DNA of 52,699 nucleotides from CAZSPL01 sp964608735 (GCA_964608735.1 CAZSPL010000004.1:1-52699); one strand, 5' to 3'. Shown: positions 43,430 to 52,699, counted from the first letter of the stretch. Notes: generated by a model not told the origin, from the letters alone. Translations and numbers: made by a program.

Positions 43430-43466
43430 TAAGCATTTGAGCTTACATACATCTGGAGGATTCACC

Positions 43467-45824
43467 ATGAAAATTACGGCGCTCATCACCGTGGTCGTGG
43501 TTGTGCTTGCATGCGGTTGTTCCGGAAATCCGGCGAATATTGCCGGCCCGGATGTCAACCCTGCGGCTCAGCCCGATGCAAGGATTACAAATGCCTCGGC
43601 GGCCCATACGAACTGGGGACTGTGGCAGTTCGCCGGCGACCTTGAAGCCGGGACACTCGATGTAATCCAGCTTCGCACGGGAGCAATGCATCTGAATGTC
43701 GTCAAGTTCGTCGACTATCCACCGCTGGTTTACCTGACTCTCGAATCCCTTGATATCAACGGCAACACCGTCACGGCCGACATCGGCCTTCGACATCCTT
43801 TCCTCGGCCTGATTGAATTCACCGGGTTCGATGTGAAAGGAATATTGATCTCCGATGGAAGCAACGGCGGATTCACCGACACCGCGCTGAATCTTCCCGG
43901 CGAAGGGGACACCCGTTTGATGAACGCCGACGGATACACGCGCTGGTGGAATCCCATCGAATTTCCCGATAACGGCACGATATTCGGATACACCGACGGC
44001 ATCCTCGGTACGCCGGACAGCATCGCCGATTTCAGCGGTGTACTGAACGCATATAAATATTTCTGCGACGACCTCGACGATCCTGATGACCCACTGGACG
44101 GCATCACCCTCGCCAACCGCGGTATGTTCTCCGCGGGGCAGAAGAACGTGCGGAAATATATCATCCAGATGGAAGACGCCGGGCTGATATTCAACTATGC
44201 GGTCGATGCGTCGTGGGTATTCCCCCAGGGCGAGCCGCCGTGGCAGGCCCCCGATGATTTCCCGGCAGCCGCCAACCAGCCCGAGGCATACCGAATCACC
44301 ATAAGCGAAACCGAGAATACCCTCTGGTATGACGAGGTCGAAGGCTCGGGCGGCAACCTTCACCTTTCAATCGACGTTTATGATTGGTTTGACGCAGGGC
44401 TGAATACAGTCTATGCCGAATGGCCCGGACTCGGCGCGCAGGCGTCATCGATGACCCCCGTCGGCGGCGGCGAGGGATACTCGACATATGCAATCGAGCT
44501 AAACGAGTGCACGCCCTACGCGGCGGGCGATCAGCCGGTACTGATTACCATCGCATCCGAAGCGGTCGACTACCAGGACCTGGTCCCCGGCGCTACGGTC
44601 AGTTCCTACTTCGTTCACACAACCCAGGTTTCCGACGAGCCTCCCATCGGCGGTTTCCAGATTGTCTTCAGCGATGAAGGAATCCTGCCGGAAATCTACA
44701 TGCCCGAATGGAATGATATCTCCCCAGCGCTGTGCGTCGAAACCGACGGCGAAATTAAAATGGCTTACAACCATAATATGCCTTACGATCCAACGCCTGG
44801 GGTTACTCATTACGCGCGCAGCTACGCGTGCAAATCGACCGACGGCCTGAACTGGTACGGGTTCCAGCCATCGTTCTACTCTTCCGGCGGCTCCCTCGCA
44901 TGTCATGGCGACAGCACAAAGATCGTTCGAAGCACCGACGGCAACTCGTGGCGTACGCTTCACCTTTGGAGCCCGGTAAGCGAGACATTCTCTACACCAT
45001 TCTCAGCCGCGACCGAAATGGGGGCGTATGGAATCGACGGCGCGCACGTAACGACATATATCACGAGGGCCCCGGAAATAATCCAGGATGCCCCCGGTTA
45101 TGTTTACGTGATGGGCGACCAGAACAACATCCTCCAGTTCAAGAGGAGCGGCGCGCCCGGAAGCCTTACCGGCGGCGGTGTCGTATGGGGCTCATTCCCA
45201 ATCTACCAGATAGGAAACGGGTACTTCAGCCGCGCGCGTTCGATTGAACTCGCGCCCGATGACAACATGTATTTCGTGTACTATGTTAACGACACCGCGA
45301 ATCAGATAAAACTCGCATACCAGTCAGATTCAACCGGCCTCGTGTGGGATGCGAGCACCGTGGCATACGACGGCTTATCCACCAGTACCAGCGGCGCGCA
45401 CGACCCGGGACTCGACATCGACCCCGACGGTGATTTCCATGTCACGTTCGTGCGAAACGATTCAACATCCGGCAACGACCAGTTGTGCTACATTCATTCG
45501 ACAGATGGCACATCATGGACCGACCCGGTGGTCATCGCCGAACAGGCCGACCCGATGAACGACGACCCGGTTTGCTTCTACACGCTGGGTGAAAACGAAT
45601 TCATCTCTACCGTATGGAAGGGCGGCGACCATATCTATGTCAGCTTCTCCTACGACGCCGGAAACAACTGGTATGAGGCCACCCAGGTGGATTCGCTTCT
45701 GCCCGAAAATGCGCAGCCCGATTTCGTGGTCACCCCCGACGGCGTGATGCATATCGCATGGGCGGCGATGAACGGCACGCAGTACGATATCCACTATCGC
45801 AATGCCTGGCTTGAAGAAAGTTAA
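43467..45824 (+). CDS. Lipoprotein, array member 2: near-duplicate of member 1
   Basis: The 785-residue protein starts at ATG 43467 (CTGGAGGA ahead) and follows member 1 by 37 bases. The lipobox is VLACGC, so the lipidated residue may be Cys16 or Cys18. The N-domain and most of the propeller are nearly identical to member 1. A patch of ~110 residues after the N-domain differs strongly (for example ILPEIYMPEWND and NMPYDPTPGVTHYARS). The same Asp boxes occur. The duplication is recent and the patch is a candidate site of selection or recombination. It is probably surface exposed. Confidence 0.88.
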   Translation: MKITALITVVVVVLACGCSGNPANIAGPDVNPAAQPDARITNASAAHTNWGLWQFAGDLEAGTLDVIQLRTGAMHLNVVKFVDYPPLVYLTLESLDINGNTVTADIGLRHPFLGLIEFTGFDVKGILISDGSNGGFTDTALNLPGEGDTRLMNADGYTRWWNPIEFPDNGTIFGYTDGILGTPDSIADFSGVLNAYKYFCDDLDDPDDPLDGITLANRGMFSAGQKNVRKYIIQMEDAGLIFNYAVDASWVFPQGEPPWQAPDDFPAAANQPEAYRITISETENTLWYDEVEGSGGNLHLSIDVYDWFDAGLNTVYAEWPGLGAQASSMTPVGGGEGYSTYAIELNECTPYAAGDQPVLITIASEAVDYQDLVPGATVSSYFVHTTQVSDEPPIGGFQIVFSDEGILPEIYMPEWNDISPALCVETDGEIKMAYNHNMPYDPTPGVTHYARSYACKSTDGLNWYGFQPSFYSSGGSLACHGDSTKIVRSTDGNSWRTLHLWSPVSETFSTPFSAATEMGAYGIDGAHVTTYITRAPEIIQDAPGYVYVMGDQNNILQFKRSGAPGSLTGGGVVWGSFPIYQIGNGYFSRARSIELAPDDNMYFVYYVNDTANQIKLAYQSDSTGLVWDASTVAYDGLSTSTSGAHDPGLDIDPDGDFHVTFVRNDSTSGNDQLCYIHSTDGTSWTDPVVIAEQADPMNDDPVCFYTLGENEFISTVWKGGDHIYVSFSYDAGNNWYEATQVDSLLPENAQPDFVVTPDGVMHIAWAAMNGTQYDIHYRNAWLEES

Positions 45825-45864
45825 AGCAAATTCGTATATAGCATTTACTTCAGGAGGAACTACC

Positions 45865-48216
45865 GTGCGAATCGCGGCATTCATCACCATTGTCATCCTT
45901 GCGTTCGCCTGCGGCTGCTCCGGCGGCCCCGGCAACGCTCCCATTTCCGATACAAATCCGCTGACACCATCGGAAACAAGGTTATCCGATGCGGCTGCAT
46001 CCCATACCAACTGGGGGCTGTGGCAGTTCACCGCCGACCCGGCGGCGCAGACGCTCGATGTGGTCATGCTCCGTACGGGCGCGATGCATCTGAACGTACT
46101 GCCGTTCGTCGACATGCCCCCGCTCGTATACCTGACACTCGAAACCCTTCAGATCAACGGCAATATCGTCGATACCGATATCGGCCTTCGGCACCCGTTC
46201 CTCGGCCTGGTCGAGTTCACCGGGTTCGACGTCAAGGGAATACTGGTTTCCGACGGCAGCATCGGCGGATTCACCAACCCCGCGCTGCTGCTTCCCGGCG
46301 ACGGCGACACGCGGATGCTCAATGCCGACGGGTATTCCCGGTGGTGGAATCCCGCCGAATTCCCCGACAACGGCACAATCTTCGGCTACAACGACGGCGT
46401 CCTCGGAACACCGGACAGCGTCGCGGATTTCACCGGCATACTTAACGGCTACAAGTATTTCTGTGATGACATAGACGATCCCGACGACGAGCTTTCCATA
46501 ATCGATCCCGAAGGGCGCGGCGTCTTCTCACCCGGGCAGAAGAATGTCCGGCATTACACGATAGAGCTCGGCGACGACGGCCTGATATTCAACTATGCCG
46601 TCGATGCATCGTGGCAGTATCCGCAGGGAGACCCGCCGTGGGAAGCTCCCGCCGATTTCGCTCCCGCCGCAAACCAGCCCGAAGCATACAGGATTGAGGT
46701 CACCGAGACCGACAACACTCTCTACTACACCGAAACTGAGGGCGCGGGAGGCGAGCTGCATCTGCAGGTCGATGTCTACGACTGGTACAACGCCGATTTA
46801 AATACGGTCTATGCCGAATGGCCCGGCATATTGCCGCAGGCATCATCGGTTGCGCCCGTCGGCGGCGGAGTGGGATATTCGACATATGAAATCGACATCA
46901 CTAACGGCACCCCAGCGGCATCCGGCGAGCAGTCGGTACTGATAACCGTCGAAAGCGATGAAGTGGATTACCAGGACCTGCTTCCCGGCGAGACGATAAG
47001 CTCATACTTCATCCATACCACCACGGTAGCCGATGAACCGCCGTTCCCGAGCCTTGTCATCGTCTTCAGCGATGAGAGCGTCCTCCCTGAACAGCAGGCG
47101 GGCTTTAACGACATCTCACCGGCGCTGTGCGTCGAAACCGACGGCGATATAAAAATGGCATATAACTCAAATCAGCCAATCGATTACGCCGGATCGGCAT
47201 ACAGCTACTCATGCAAATCCAACGACGGCCTCTCCTGGGGGAGCTTCTTCAACACGGTGAGCTCCTGGGGCGGTATGTGGGCCTGCCATGGCGATGCGGT
47301 GAAAATTTATCCCAACCGGCTTGACAACTCATGGCGGACTATCCATCTCTACAGCCAGACGACGTTCCAGTGGGCCACGCCTTTCACAACGGTCACCGAG
47401 CCATACTCATCCATTGGTTATGACAGCGGAGTAATCACAACCTACATCGACCGTATGCCCGAGCTGCTTCAGGATGCAGACGGCTATATCTATCTCCTCG
47501 GCGACCGCAACCACATGCTTCAGTTCAAGAAGAGCGAAGTCGCCGATTATATGAGCCAGGGCGCGAGCGGGTCCATATGGCAGTATTTCCCGATATATAA
47601 CATAGGCACGGGATATTTCAGCCGCGCGCGAAGCGCCGAACTCGCGCCGGACGGCACGATGTATTTCGTCTACTATGTAGACGACACCGCGAATACAATC
47701 AGGCTCGCATACAACACTGATTCCACCGGCCTCACATGGGATACTTCCACCATCGCCTACAACGGCGCTTCGACGGGAACTTCCGGCGCGCACGACCCGG
47801 GGATGGATATCGATGAGGACAACGGATTCCACGTCACGTTGGTACGCCATAACGAGACATCCGGCAACGACGAGCTTTGCTACATCCACTCCACCGACGG
47901 AAGTTCGTGGTCAAATCCTGTAATCATCGCGGAAAACGCGGGCGCAATTAACGACAATCCGATAAGCATCTTCGACTTTGGTGAAAACCAGGTGCTGGCA
48001 TCTGTATGGAAAGCCGGAGACCACATCTACATAAGTTTCTCCGTCGACGCCGGCGCCACGTGGTATGAGGCGACCCAGGTAGATTCGCTGCTGGCGGAGA
48101 ATGCGATGCCCGATTTCACGGTGACATCGGACGGCGTGATGCACATCGCATGGGCCGCCAATAACGGCACGGATTGGGATATTCACTACCGCAATGCATG
48201 GTTGGAAGAGGATTAA
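45865..48216 (+). CDS. Lipoprotein, array member 3: family N-domain + Asp-box propeller
   Basis: The 783-residue protein starts at GTG 45865, with AGGAGG seven bases ahead. The lipobox is AFACGC (Cys16 or Cys18). The N-domain has DPEGRGVFSPGQKNVR, a form shared with members 5 and 6 and the 5312 protein but not with members 1 and 2. The propeller is homologous to members 1 and 2 but clearly more diverged (SNDGLSW, STDGSSW). It ends AWLEED, like the AWLEEN and AWLEES ends of members 1 and 2. It is 40 bases downstream of member 2. Confidence 0.88.
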   Translation: MRIAAFITIVILAFACGCSGGPGNAPISDTNPLTPSETRLSDAAASHTNWGLWQFTADPAAQTLDVVMLRTGAMHLNVLPFVDMPPLVYLTLETLQINGNIVDTDIGLRHPFLGLVEFTGFDVKGILVSDGSIGGFTNPALLLPGDGDTRMLNADGYSRWWNPAEFPDNGTIFGYNDGVLGTPDSVADFTGILNGYKYFCDDIDDPDDELSIIDPEGRGVFSPGQKNVRHYTIELGDDGLIFNYAVDASWQYPQGDPPWEAPADFAPAANQPEAYRIEVTETDNTLYYTETEGAGGELHLQVDVYDWYNADLNTVYAEWPGILPQASSVAPVGGGVGYSTYEIDITNGTPAASGEQSVLITVESDEVDYQDLLPGETISSYFIHTTTVADEPPFPSLVIVFSDESVLPEQQAGFNDISPALCVETDGDIKMAYNSNQPIDYAGSAYSYSCKSNDGLSWGSFFNTVSSWGGMWACHGDAVKIYPNRLDNSWRTIHLYSQTTFQWATPFTTVTEPYSSIGYDSGVITTYIDRMPELLQDADGYIYLLGDRNHMLQFKKSEVADYMSQGASGSIWQYFPIYNIGTGYFSRARSAELAPDGTMYFVYYVDDTANTIRLAYNTDSTGLTWDTSTIAYNGASTGTSGAHDPGMDIDEDNGFHVTLVRHNETSGNDELCYIHSTDGSSWSNPVIIAENAGAINDNPISIFDFGENQVLASVWKAGDHIYISFSVDAGATWYEATQVDSLLAENAMPDFTVTSDGVMHIAWAANNGTDWDIHYRNAWLEED

Positions 48217-48267
48217 TTCGCCAATGATTTAGTCTTTAGTGCGTCAGAATATTTTATGGAATGAGCG

Positions 48268-49386
48268 ATGAAATATATTAAATGTCTAATTGTAATATTA
48301 ATAACGTTAGTTGCTACAAGCCTTGCCTATGGATCAGTAGTTGAGTACACAATAGTTGGTCTTCCAGGCGATGAATATGAAGATATTATAATTGATGACA
48401 ATGGCAACATTTATATAACTGATATTGTTAACAAGAAGCTCGAGAAAATATCTATAGACTTATATGATTATAGTTTCGAGACCAGAAGCATTACTCCTAC
48501 AAACTATATAAATTTTTTAAATAATCCAACGAGAATAGCGATGAACAGCTCGTGTGAGTTTTTGGGTATAATTTTTCCATTTCCATACAACAAGGAAAAT
48601 CCTATTGAGAAAGGCTTAGTGAAGATAATTAGAACGGATACGCTTCAAGAAATGGCAAGCTTGGAGATTGATAGATTACCGCGAGAAATATGTTTTCATC
48701 CCTGTGATAACATTGTGTATGTTGCTGCTGGATTGCAGAGATATGAGAATGGAGTAATATATGAATTGAGTGTCCCTCAATTGGCTATAATGAATAGTGA
48801 AGAATGCGGAGCATTCCCACAGGGTTTAGCAACAGACGGAGTCAGCGTATTCATGAGTGAAAACGTCAGCGAAAATGATTATGATGAATTCGAGAAGTAT
48901 GACATAATATCCAAGTTGTATGTATATGATTGCGGGTTAAATGCTAAAAAAATATTGAGAGTCCCAGTTGGGGCAAAAAAATTAGAAGTCGATGATAATT
49001 ACTTATATGTGGGGCTATGTGATTTGCGTTATGCGTTGATGACGAACTATGCCGATATAGTCAGAATTGATTTAAATACGCTTGAAATTTATGATTATAT
49101 TAATCTCGGCGATGGTGTTGCTACGTTTTCTATGAGCAATAGGAATAATTATATGGTAGTATCAGGTTATGATGTTTGGGAAAGCACTGTGCCATATTAT
49201 GGGATTGTGTCACCTAAAGGGGGGTTAAGTAAAAAAGTATGGATCCTTGAGGATGGGCAAGTAATTGAAGAATTTGATGGGAACATTTTAGGATATCCAG
49301 AAATATACGCGGTTCAAGCAATAGATGATGAAAGGTTTATAGGACTAAACTCAGAAAATGGACATTTATATAATGTCATAAAATAA
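48268..49386 (+). CDS. A+T-rich exported NHL/propeller-like protein inserted in the array
   Basis: The 372-residue protein has a Sec signal (MKYIKCLIVILITLVATSLAYG) and no lipobox. The rest resembles a six-bladed or seven-bladed NHL/YVTN propeller: repeated D-x-NGNIYITDI, DNIVYVAAG, DNYLYVGLCD. Base composition and codon use differ sharply from neighbours: it is rich in ATA, AAT, TTA and TAT codons, visibly around one-third G+C. It lacks the family N-domain. It lies 51 bases after member 3 and 29 bases before the next lipoprotein, so it could be read through from the array. This suggests acquisition by transfer. Function unknown. Confidence 0.8.
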   Translation: MKYIKCLIVILITLVATSLAYGSVVEYTIVGLPGDEYEDIIIDDNGNIYITDIVNKKLEKISIDLYDYSFETRSITPTNYINFLNNPTRIAMNSSCEFLGIIFPFPYNKENPIEKGLVKIIRTDTLQEMASLEIDRLPREICFHPCDNIVYVAAGLQRYENGVIYELSVPQLAIMNSEECGAFPQGLATDGVSVFMSENVSENDYDEFEKYDIISKLYVYDCGLNAKKILRVPVGAKKLEVDDNYLYVGLCDLRYALMTNYADIVRIDLNTLEIYDYINLGDGVATFSMSNRNNYMVVSGYDVWESTVPYYGIVSPKGGLSKKVWILEDGQVIEEFDGNILGYPEIYAVQAIDDERFIGLNSENGHLYNVIK

Positions 49387-49415
49387 GAAATATATGTTGA
49401 TAGAGGGAGGAAAAC

Positions 49416-51824
49416 ATGTTCCCACATCTCAGAGGCATCGCCGCAGTGCCGGTGATGATATTTGCATCGCTAATAATCGGGTGCTCCGGCTCGGGTAACG
49501 CTATTGCCCCGGAAAACAAAGACGTCGGTATCGCTCAGGAACCGGCCCTATCCTCGCATTCACCATGGGGCCTGTGGCAGTTCGCATGCAACCCCGCCGC
49601 CGGAACCGTTGAATATGTCGAAATGCGCGATGCACAACTTCATCTCAACGCCCTCAAATTCCTCGAACCCCCGGCCAACCTTTATCTCACGCTCGAATCC
49701 CCGCCCCACTACACCGGAAATGTCCTCACCATCGATATAGGGCTGAGACATCCGTTTCTCGGGATGAATACATACACCGGTTTCGATGCTTGCGGCATCC
49801 TCATCGCCGACGCATCATATCACCCCTCCGAGAAACCAGGACTACTCATCGGCGGCGAAGGGGATACGCGAATAACCAACGCCGACGGCTACTCCCGCTG
49901 GTGGAATCCGACCGAATTCCCGTACAATGCGGCACAGCCGATTTCCGGCTATATTGACGGCCTGCTCGGCGTCCCCGACTCGGTCGCCGATTTTTCGGGC
50001 ATACTCAACAGCTACAAATATTTCTGCGATGAACTCGACGACCCCGACGACCCGATGAGCGACATCGACCCGGAAAGCCGCGGTGTCTTCTCGGCCGGTC
50101 AGAAGAATGTGCGGACATACCGGATCGAACTCGACAACAGCTATATATTCAACTATGCCATAGACGCCTGCTGGGCGCAGCCGGTCGACCCGAATCCACC
50201 GATTGAAGTCCCGGATGACTTCGGCGAGAACGCCAATCGTCCCGAAGCATGGAATATCAGCGTCCACGAGATTGACAACTCCCTCTTCTACGATGTCGAC
50301 GAACAGGAGGGCGGCGGGTCGGCACAGCTTTCAATCGACGTCTATGACTGGTTCAACGCGGAGATGAATACTGTATCGATATACTCCTTCGACGGCCTGT
50401 TCCCGGTGTACAACATCCTGTCCCCCACGGGAGGCGGTATCGGCTATTCGACATACGAAGTCGAAATATCGGCGGAGCCGGCATCGACCGATGCGATTCC
50501 CATCCTTATCGAAGTAACGAGCGAAGCGATTGGCTACGGCGCAGTCCTTCCCAACGACCCGGTCGCCGCTTATTTCATGTACGAGCTCGATGTCGAGGAA
50601 GGCTCCATCGTCGAACTGCCCGACATCTGCAACGGCTGGGGCGATGAGACCGGCAACTACCTGCACTGGAACAACGGCCAGACCATCCACGATATTTACA
50701 CGCAATTCAATCTCGCATCCGACAACCAGGGGAATGTCTGGATGTGGAGCCAGCGGACATCGAACGCCCTCTCACGATGCAAGACCGCGTTCAACGGCGA
50801 CTGGGGCACCATGTGGGAAGAGGACCTGCTTCCGAACCACCTCGGTATATGGGTCTTCTGGGGAAGCGTTGTCGATGTCAGCCTCACACCGACATTCGAC
50901 GGCGGCCTGATGGCCGGATGTTCGCCGGGAGCGAATCCCGACACCGATAACGAACTATCGATAGCATACTGGAACGGCTCAACCTGGCTGGACCATGATG
51001 ATACCCAGTGGGTAGTCCATTTTGTGCATCAAGAATCGGAGGTCGCCAACAGGATAAACGGCTATCGCGATTCCACCGGACGCTATCACGCATATTGTGA
51101 GATGGACGGACAGCTTGTCGATTTCTACAGCGACGGTGAATGGCAGAGCGAATTTCAGCAGCATGTTGTTACCGAAAATATGCCGGTCGGCCAGGCCGAT
51201 TACGCATGCCAGACGCGAACCGATTTCGTCGCCGAATCATCGGACGGCTACATCTACCTCTGCTGGCTCGCCAACGGGCTCAAGGTGGCGCGTTCGCAGG
51301 CGGGTACGAACGACTGGAATGTGATATTCAACGATGACGATACGGATTATGATTCGCCCACCCTCTACGTCGACAATGAGGACAGGGTCTTCCTCGCCGC
51401 GCGTTATTACGTAAGCAACACAGAGGATCAGATACGCCTGTTCAAGGCGCCCGATGGGATCAACTTCAATCCCGACCCGGTCATCATTTTCGCCGAACCC
51501 GATGACATAATCGATCCCTGTTACCTCGTCCTCAAGGGGGATTCAGTCGACCACCTCTTCCTGTCGTTCCCATATCGCCCCGGCGATGAAGGGGCTTACG
51601 CGGCTATCGTCGCGAGCAAGCCGGGCGGCGATGAATGGACCGACATCTGCGTGCTCTCGAACCCGATTATTAAACACCCGGGACTGGCGATTCGTCCCGA
51701 CGGCTCGCTCGAGCTCTGTTACGGTTATAACGCATTTCAAATCATCAGCGAGGGAAGTACCGATAACCCGTTCAGCGAACGGCAGTTGCTCTTCGGCCGC
51801 TCGCATCCGGGATTTATAGATTAA
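49416..51824 (+). CDS. Lipoprotein, array member 5: family N-domain + distinct propeller
   Basis: The 802-residue protein starts at ATG 49416, after GAGGGAGG. Its lipobox is LIIGC (Cys23). The N-domain is standard: SPWGLWQF, DIGLRHPFLGMNTYTGFDACGILIAD, SRWWNPTEFP, DPESRGVFSAGQKNVR and NYAIDACW. The C-terminal part (~395-802) is not homologous in sequence to the members 1-3 propeller and has no Asp boxes; strands such as DNQGNVWMW, GYIYLCW and EDRVFLAARYY suggest another propeller type. It shows that the N-domain is joined to different partners within one operon. Confidence 0.85.
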   Translation: MFPHLRGIAAVPVMIFASLIIGCSGSGNAIAPENKDVGIAQEPALSSHSPWGLWQFACNPAAGTVEYVEMRDAQLHLNALKFLEPPANLYLTLESPPHYTGNVLTIDIGLRHPFLGMNTYTGFDACGILIADASYHPSEKPGLLIGGEGDTRITNADGYSRWWNPTEFPYNAAQPISGYIDGLLGVPDSVADFSGILNSYKYFCDELDDPDDPMSDIDPESRGVFSAGQKNVRTYRIELDNSYIFNYAIDACWAQPVDPNPPIEVPDDFGENANRPEAWNISVHEIDNSLFYDVDEQEGGGSAQLSIDVYDWFNAEMNTVSIYSFDGLFPVYNILSPTGGGIGYSTYEVEISAEPASTDAIPILIEVTSEAIGYGAVLPNDPVAAYFMYELDVEEGSIVELPDICNGWGDETGNYLHWNNGQTIHDIYTQFNLASDNQGNVWMWSQRTSNALSRCKTAFNGDWGTMWEEDLLPNHLGIWVFWGSVVDVSLTPTFDGGLMAGCSPGANPDTDNELSIAYWNGSTWLDHDDTQWVVHFVHQESEVANRINGYRDSTGRYHAYCEMDGQLVDFYSDGEWQSEFQQHVVTENMPVGQADYACQTRTDFVAESSDGYIYLCWLANGLKVARSQAGTNDWNVIFNDDDTDYDSPTLYVDNEDRVFLAARYYVSNTEDQIRLFKAPDGINFNPDPVIIFAEPDDIIDPCYLVLKGDSVDHLFLSFPYRPGDEGAYAAIVASKPGGDEWTDICVLSNPIIKHPGLAIRPDGSLELCYGYNAFQIISEGSTDNPFSERQLLFGRSHPGFID

Positions 51825-51854
51825 TTAATTGTAAGTAATTGTTGGGAGTGAAAA

Positions 51855-52699
51855 TATGAAACCGATACTGTTCCTTTTAACACTGACCCTGATTTTCAGT
51901 TTCGGGTGTTCCGGGAACAGCGACAACAGCATCATCCCTGCCGCTCCGGATAGCGGCAATCAAGCCGCACAGGCGACGACATCGCGTACCAACTGGGGAT
52001 TGTGGCAGTTCACCGCCGATCCGGCGGCGCAGACGCTTGACGTGGTCATGCTCCGTACCGGCGCGATGCACATGAACGTGCTTCCCTTCGTGGATTCACC
52101 GCCCCTCGTGTACCTGACCCTCGAAAACCTGCAATTCAATGGGAATATTATCGAAACAGACATCGGGCTGCGGCATCCGTTCCTCGGATTGACCAAATTC
52201 ACGGGCTTCGATGTCAAGGGTATCTTCATCAGTAACGGAAGCATGTCCGGATTCACCGACGGCAGCCTCGTGATGACCGGCCCGGGCGATACTCGCGTGC
52301 TCAATCCCGACGGCTTGACCCGCTGGTGGAACCCGGCTGAATTTCCGCACGATGGGACTATATTCGGCTACAGCGATGGATTTCTCGGCGCCCCCGATTC
52401 AATCGCCGATTACAACTGCACGCTTAACGGATACAAATATTACTGCGATGACCTCGACGACCCCGACGCTCCACTCTCCACCATCGACCCCGAAGGGCGC
52501 GGAGTATTCTCACAGGGGCAGAAGAATGTCAGGCATTTCACTATCGAACTCGGCGACGATGGCCTGGTATTCAACTACGCGGTCGATGCATCATGGCAAT
52601 ATCCCCAGGGAAGCCCGCCATTTGAGGCCCCCGATGATTTCGCATTCAGCGCCAATCAGCCGGCAGCCTCTAGCCTCGCAGGAACTGACCCCGACACCA
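51855..52699 (+). CDS. Lipoprotein, array member 6, 3' end beyond the window
   Basis: ATG 51855 opens a frame that runs to the end of the window (281 complete codons). The signal ends SFGC (Cys18). The family N-domain follows: TNWGLWQF, TLDVVMLRTGAMHMNVLPF, DIGLRHPFLGL, FTGFDVKGIFISNG, TRWWNPAEFP, DPEGRGVFSQGQKNVR, NYAVDASW. The C-terminal module is not in the window. The last ~40 bases look corrupted: where paralogues continue ANQPEAYRI with conserved following residues, this copy reads ANQPAASSL with changes that are mostly A-to-C. Confidence 0.82.

Noticed and set aside
43392..43466. Upstream extension of array member 2 to 43392
   Set aside because: It overlaps the end of member 1 and would place a hydrophilic stretch before the signal peptide; ATG 43467 has a strong ribosome site.
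45802..45864. Upstream extension of array member 3 to 45802
   Set aside because: It overlaps the previous gene; GTG 45865 with AGGAGG directly precedes the signal peptide.

Overview
The window reads as part of a genome from a motile, diderm bacterium of moderately high G+C that is probably uncultured. Evidence for a diderm is the set of lipoboxed exported proteins and an NtrY-type sensor; motility is shown by a flagellar export, switch and motor cluster. A 10-N gap that breaks a gene, and a right edge that decays into A-to-C-like substitutions, suggest a metagenome-assembled contig. I cannot assign a phylum from sequence alone.

Left part (1-19,000). A membrane protein running off the left edge and a tRNA-Thr(CGT) are followed by an M20-family protein that has lost its visible zinc ligands. 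Next come a polyprenyl-phosphate sugar-1-phosphate transferase and a nucleotide-sugar dehydrogenase, overlapping by 4 bp, which points to surface polysaccharide synthesis. After the first large lipoprotein (5312) lies a seven-gene leftward run: FG-GAP exported protein, family-5 solute-binding protein, NtrY-like kinase, NtrX-like sigma-54 activator, ECF sigma factor and two zf-HC2 proteins. Several of its junctions overlap, so it looks like one envelope-sensing operon. A TIR-like/TPR protein, a rhodanese + DoxX/MauE pair and a methyltransferase complete this part.

Middle (19,000-30,400). A nested 350-bp inverted repeat separates the methyltransferase from a leftward flagellar cluster: flbD-motA-motB-fliL with its own terminator, then fliM-fliN-fliO-two unrecognised genes-fliP. 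Upstream of flbD are two nearly identical Flp-type pilin genes made by a recent 326-bp-offset duplication. Their leader carries a clear GEMM-I (cyclic dinucleotide) riboswitch. A PcrA/UvrD helicase follows.

Right part (30,400-52,699). This is dominated by a family of large lipoproteins. Eight members occur in the window (5312, 30679, 33653, 41087, 43467, 45865, 49416, 51855). All have a lipobox and a shared N-terminal domain of about 350 residues with an invariant-looking W-G-(L/M/V)-(W/F/Y) start, an HPF motif, a GFD(V/I)(K/R) strand and a D-A-(S/N/C)-W/F strand. Variable C-terminal modules follow: PKD domains, a right-handed beta-helix, Asp-box or NHL-like propellers. Five of these genes plus one A+T-rich foreign-looking gene (48268) form a tandem, apparently co-transcribed array running off the right edge. 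Between the two lipoprotein clusters are a pyrimidine-nucleoside phosphorylase, a HAD hydrolase, a GAF/HD-GYP protein and one unrecognised protein.

The main candidate for an undescribed system is this expanding, domain-swapping lipoprotein family. A second theme is cyclic-di-GMP-type control of surface appendages, shown by the riboswitch on the pilins and a nearby HD-GYP protein.
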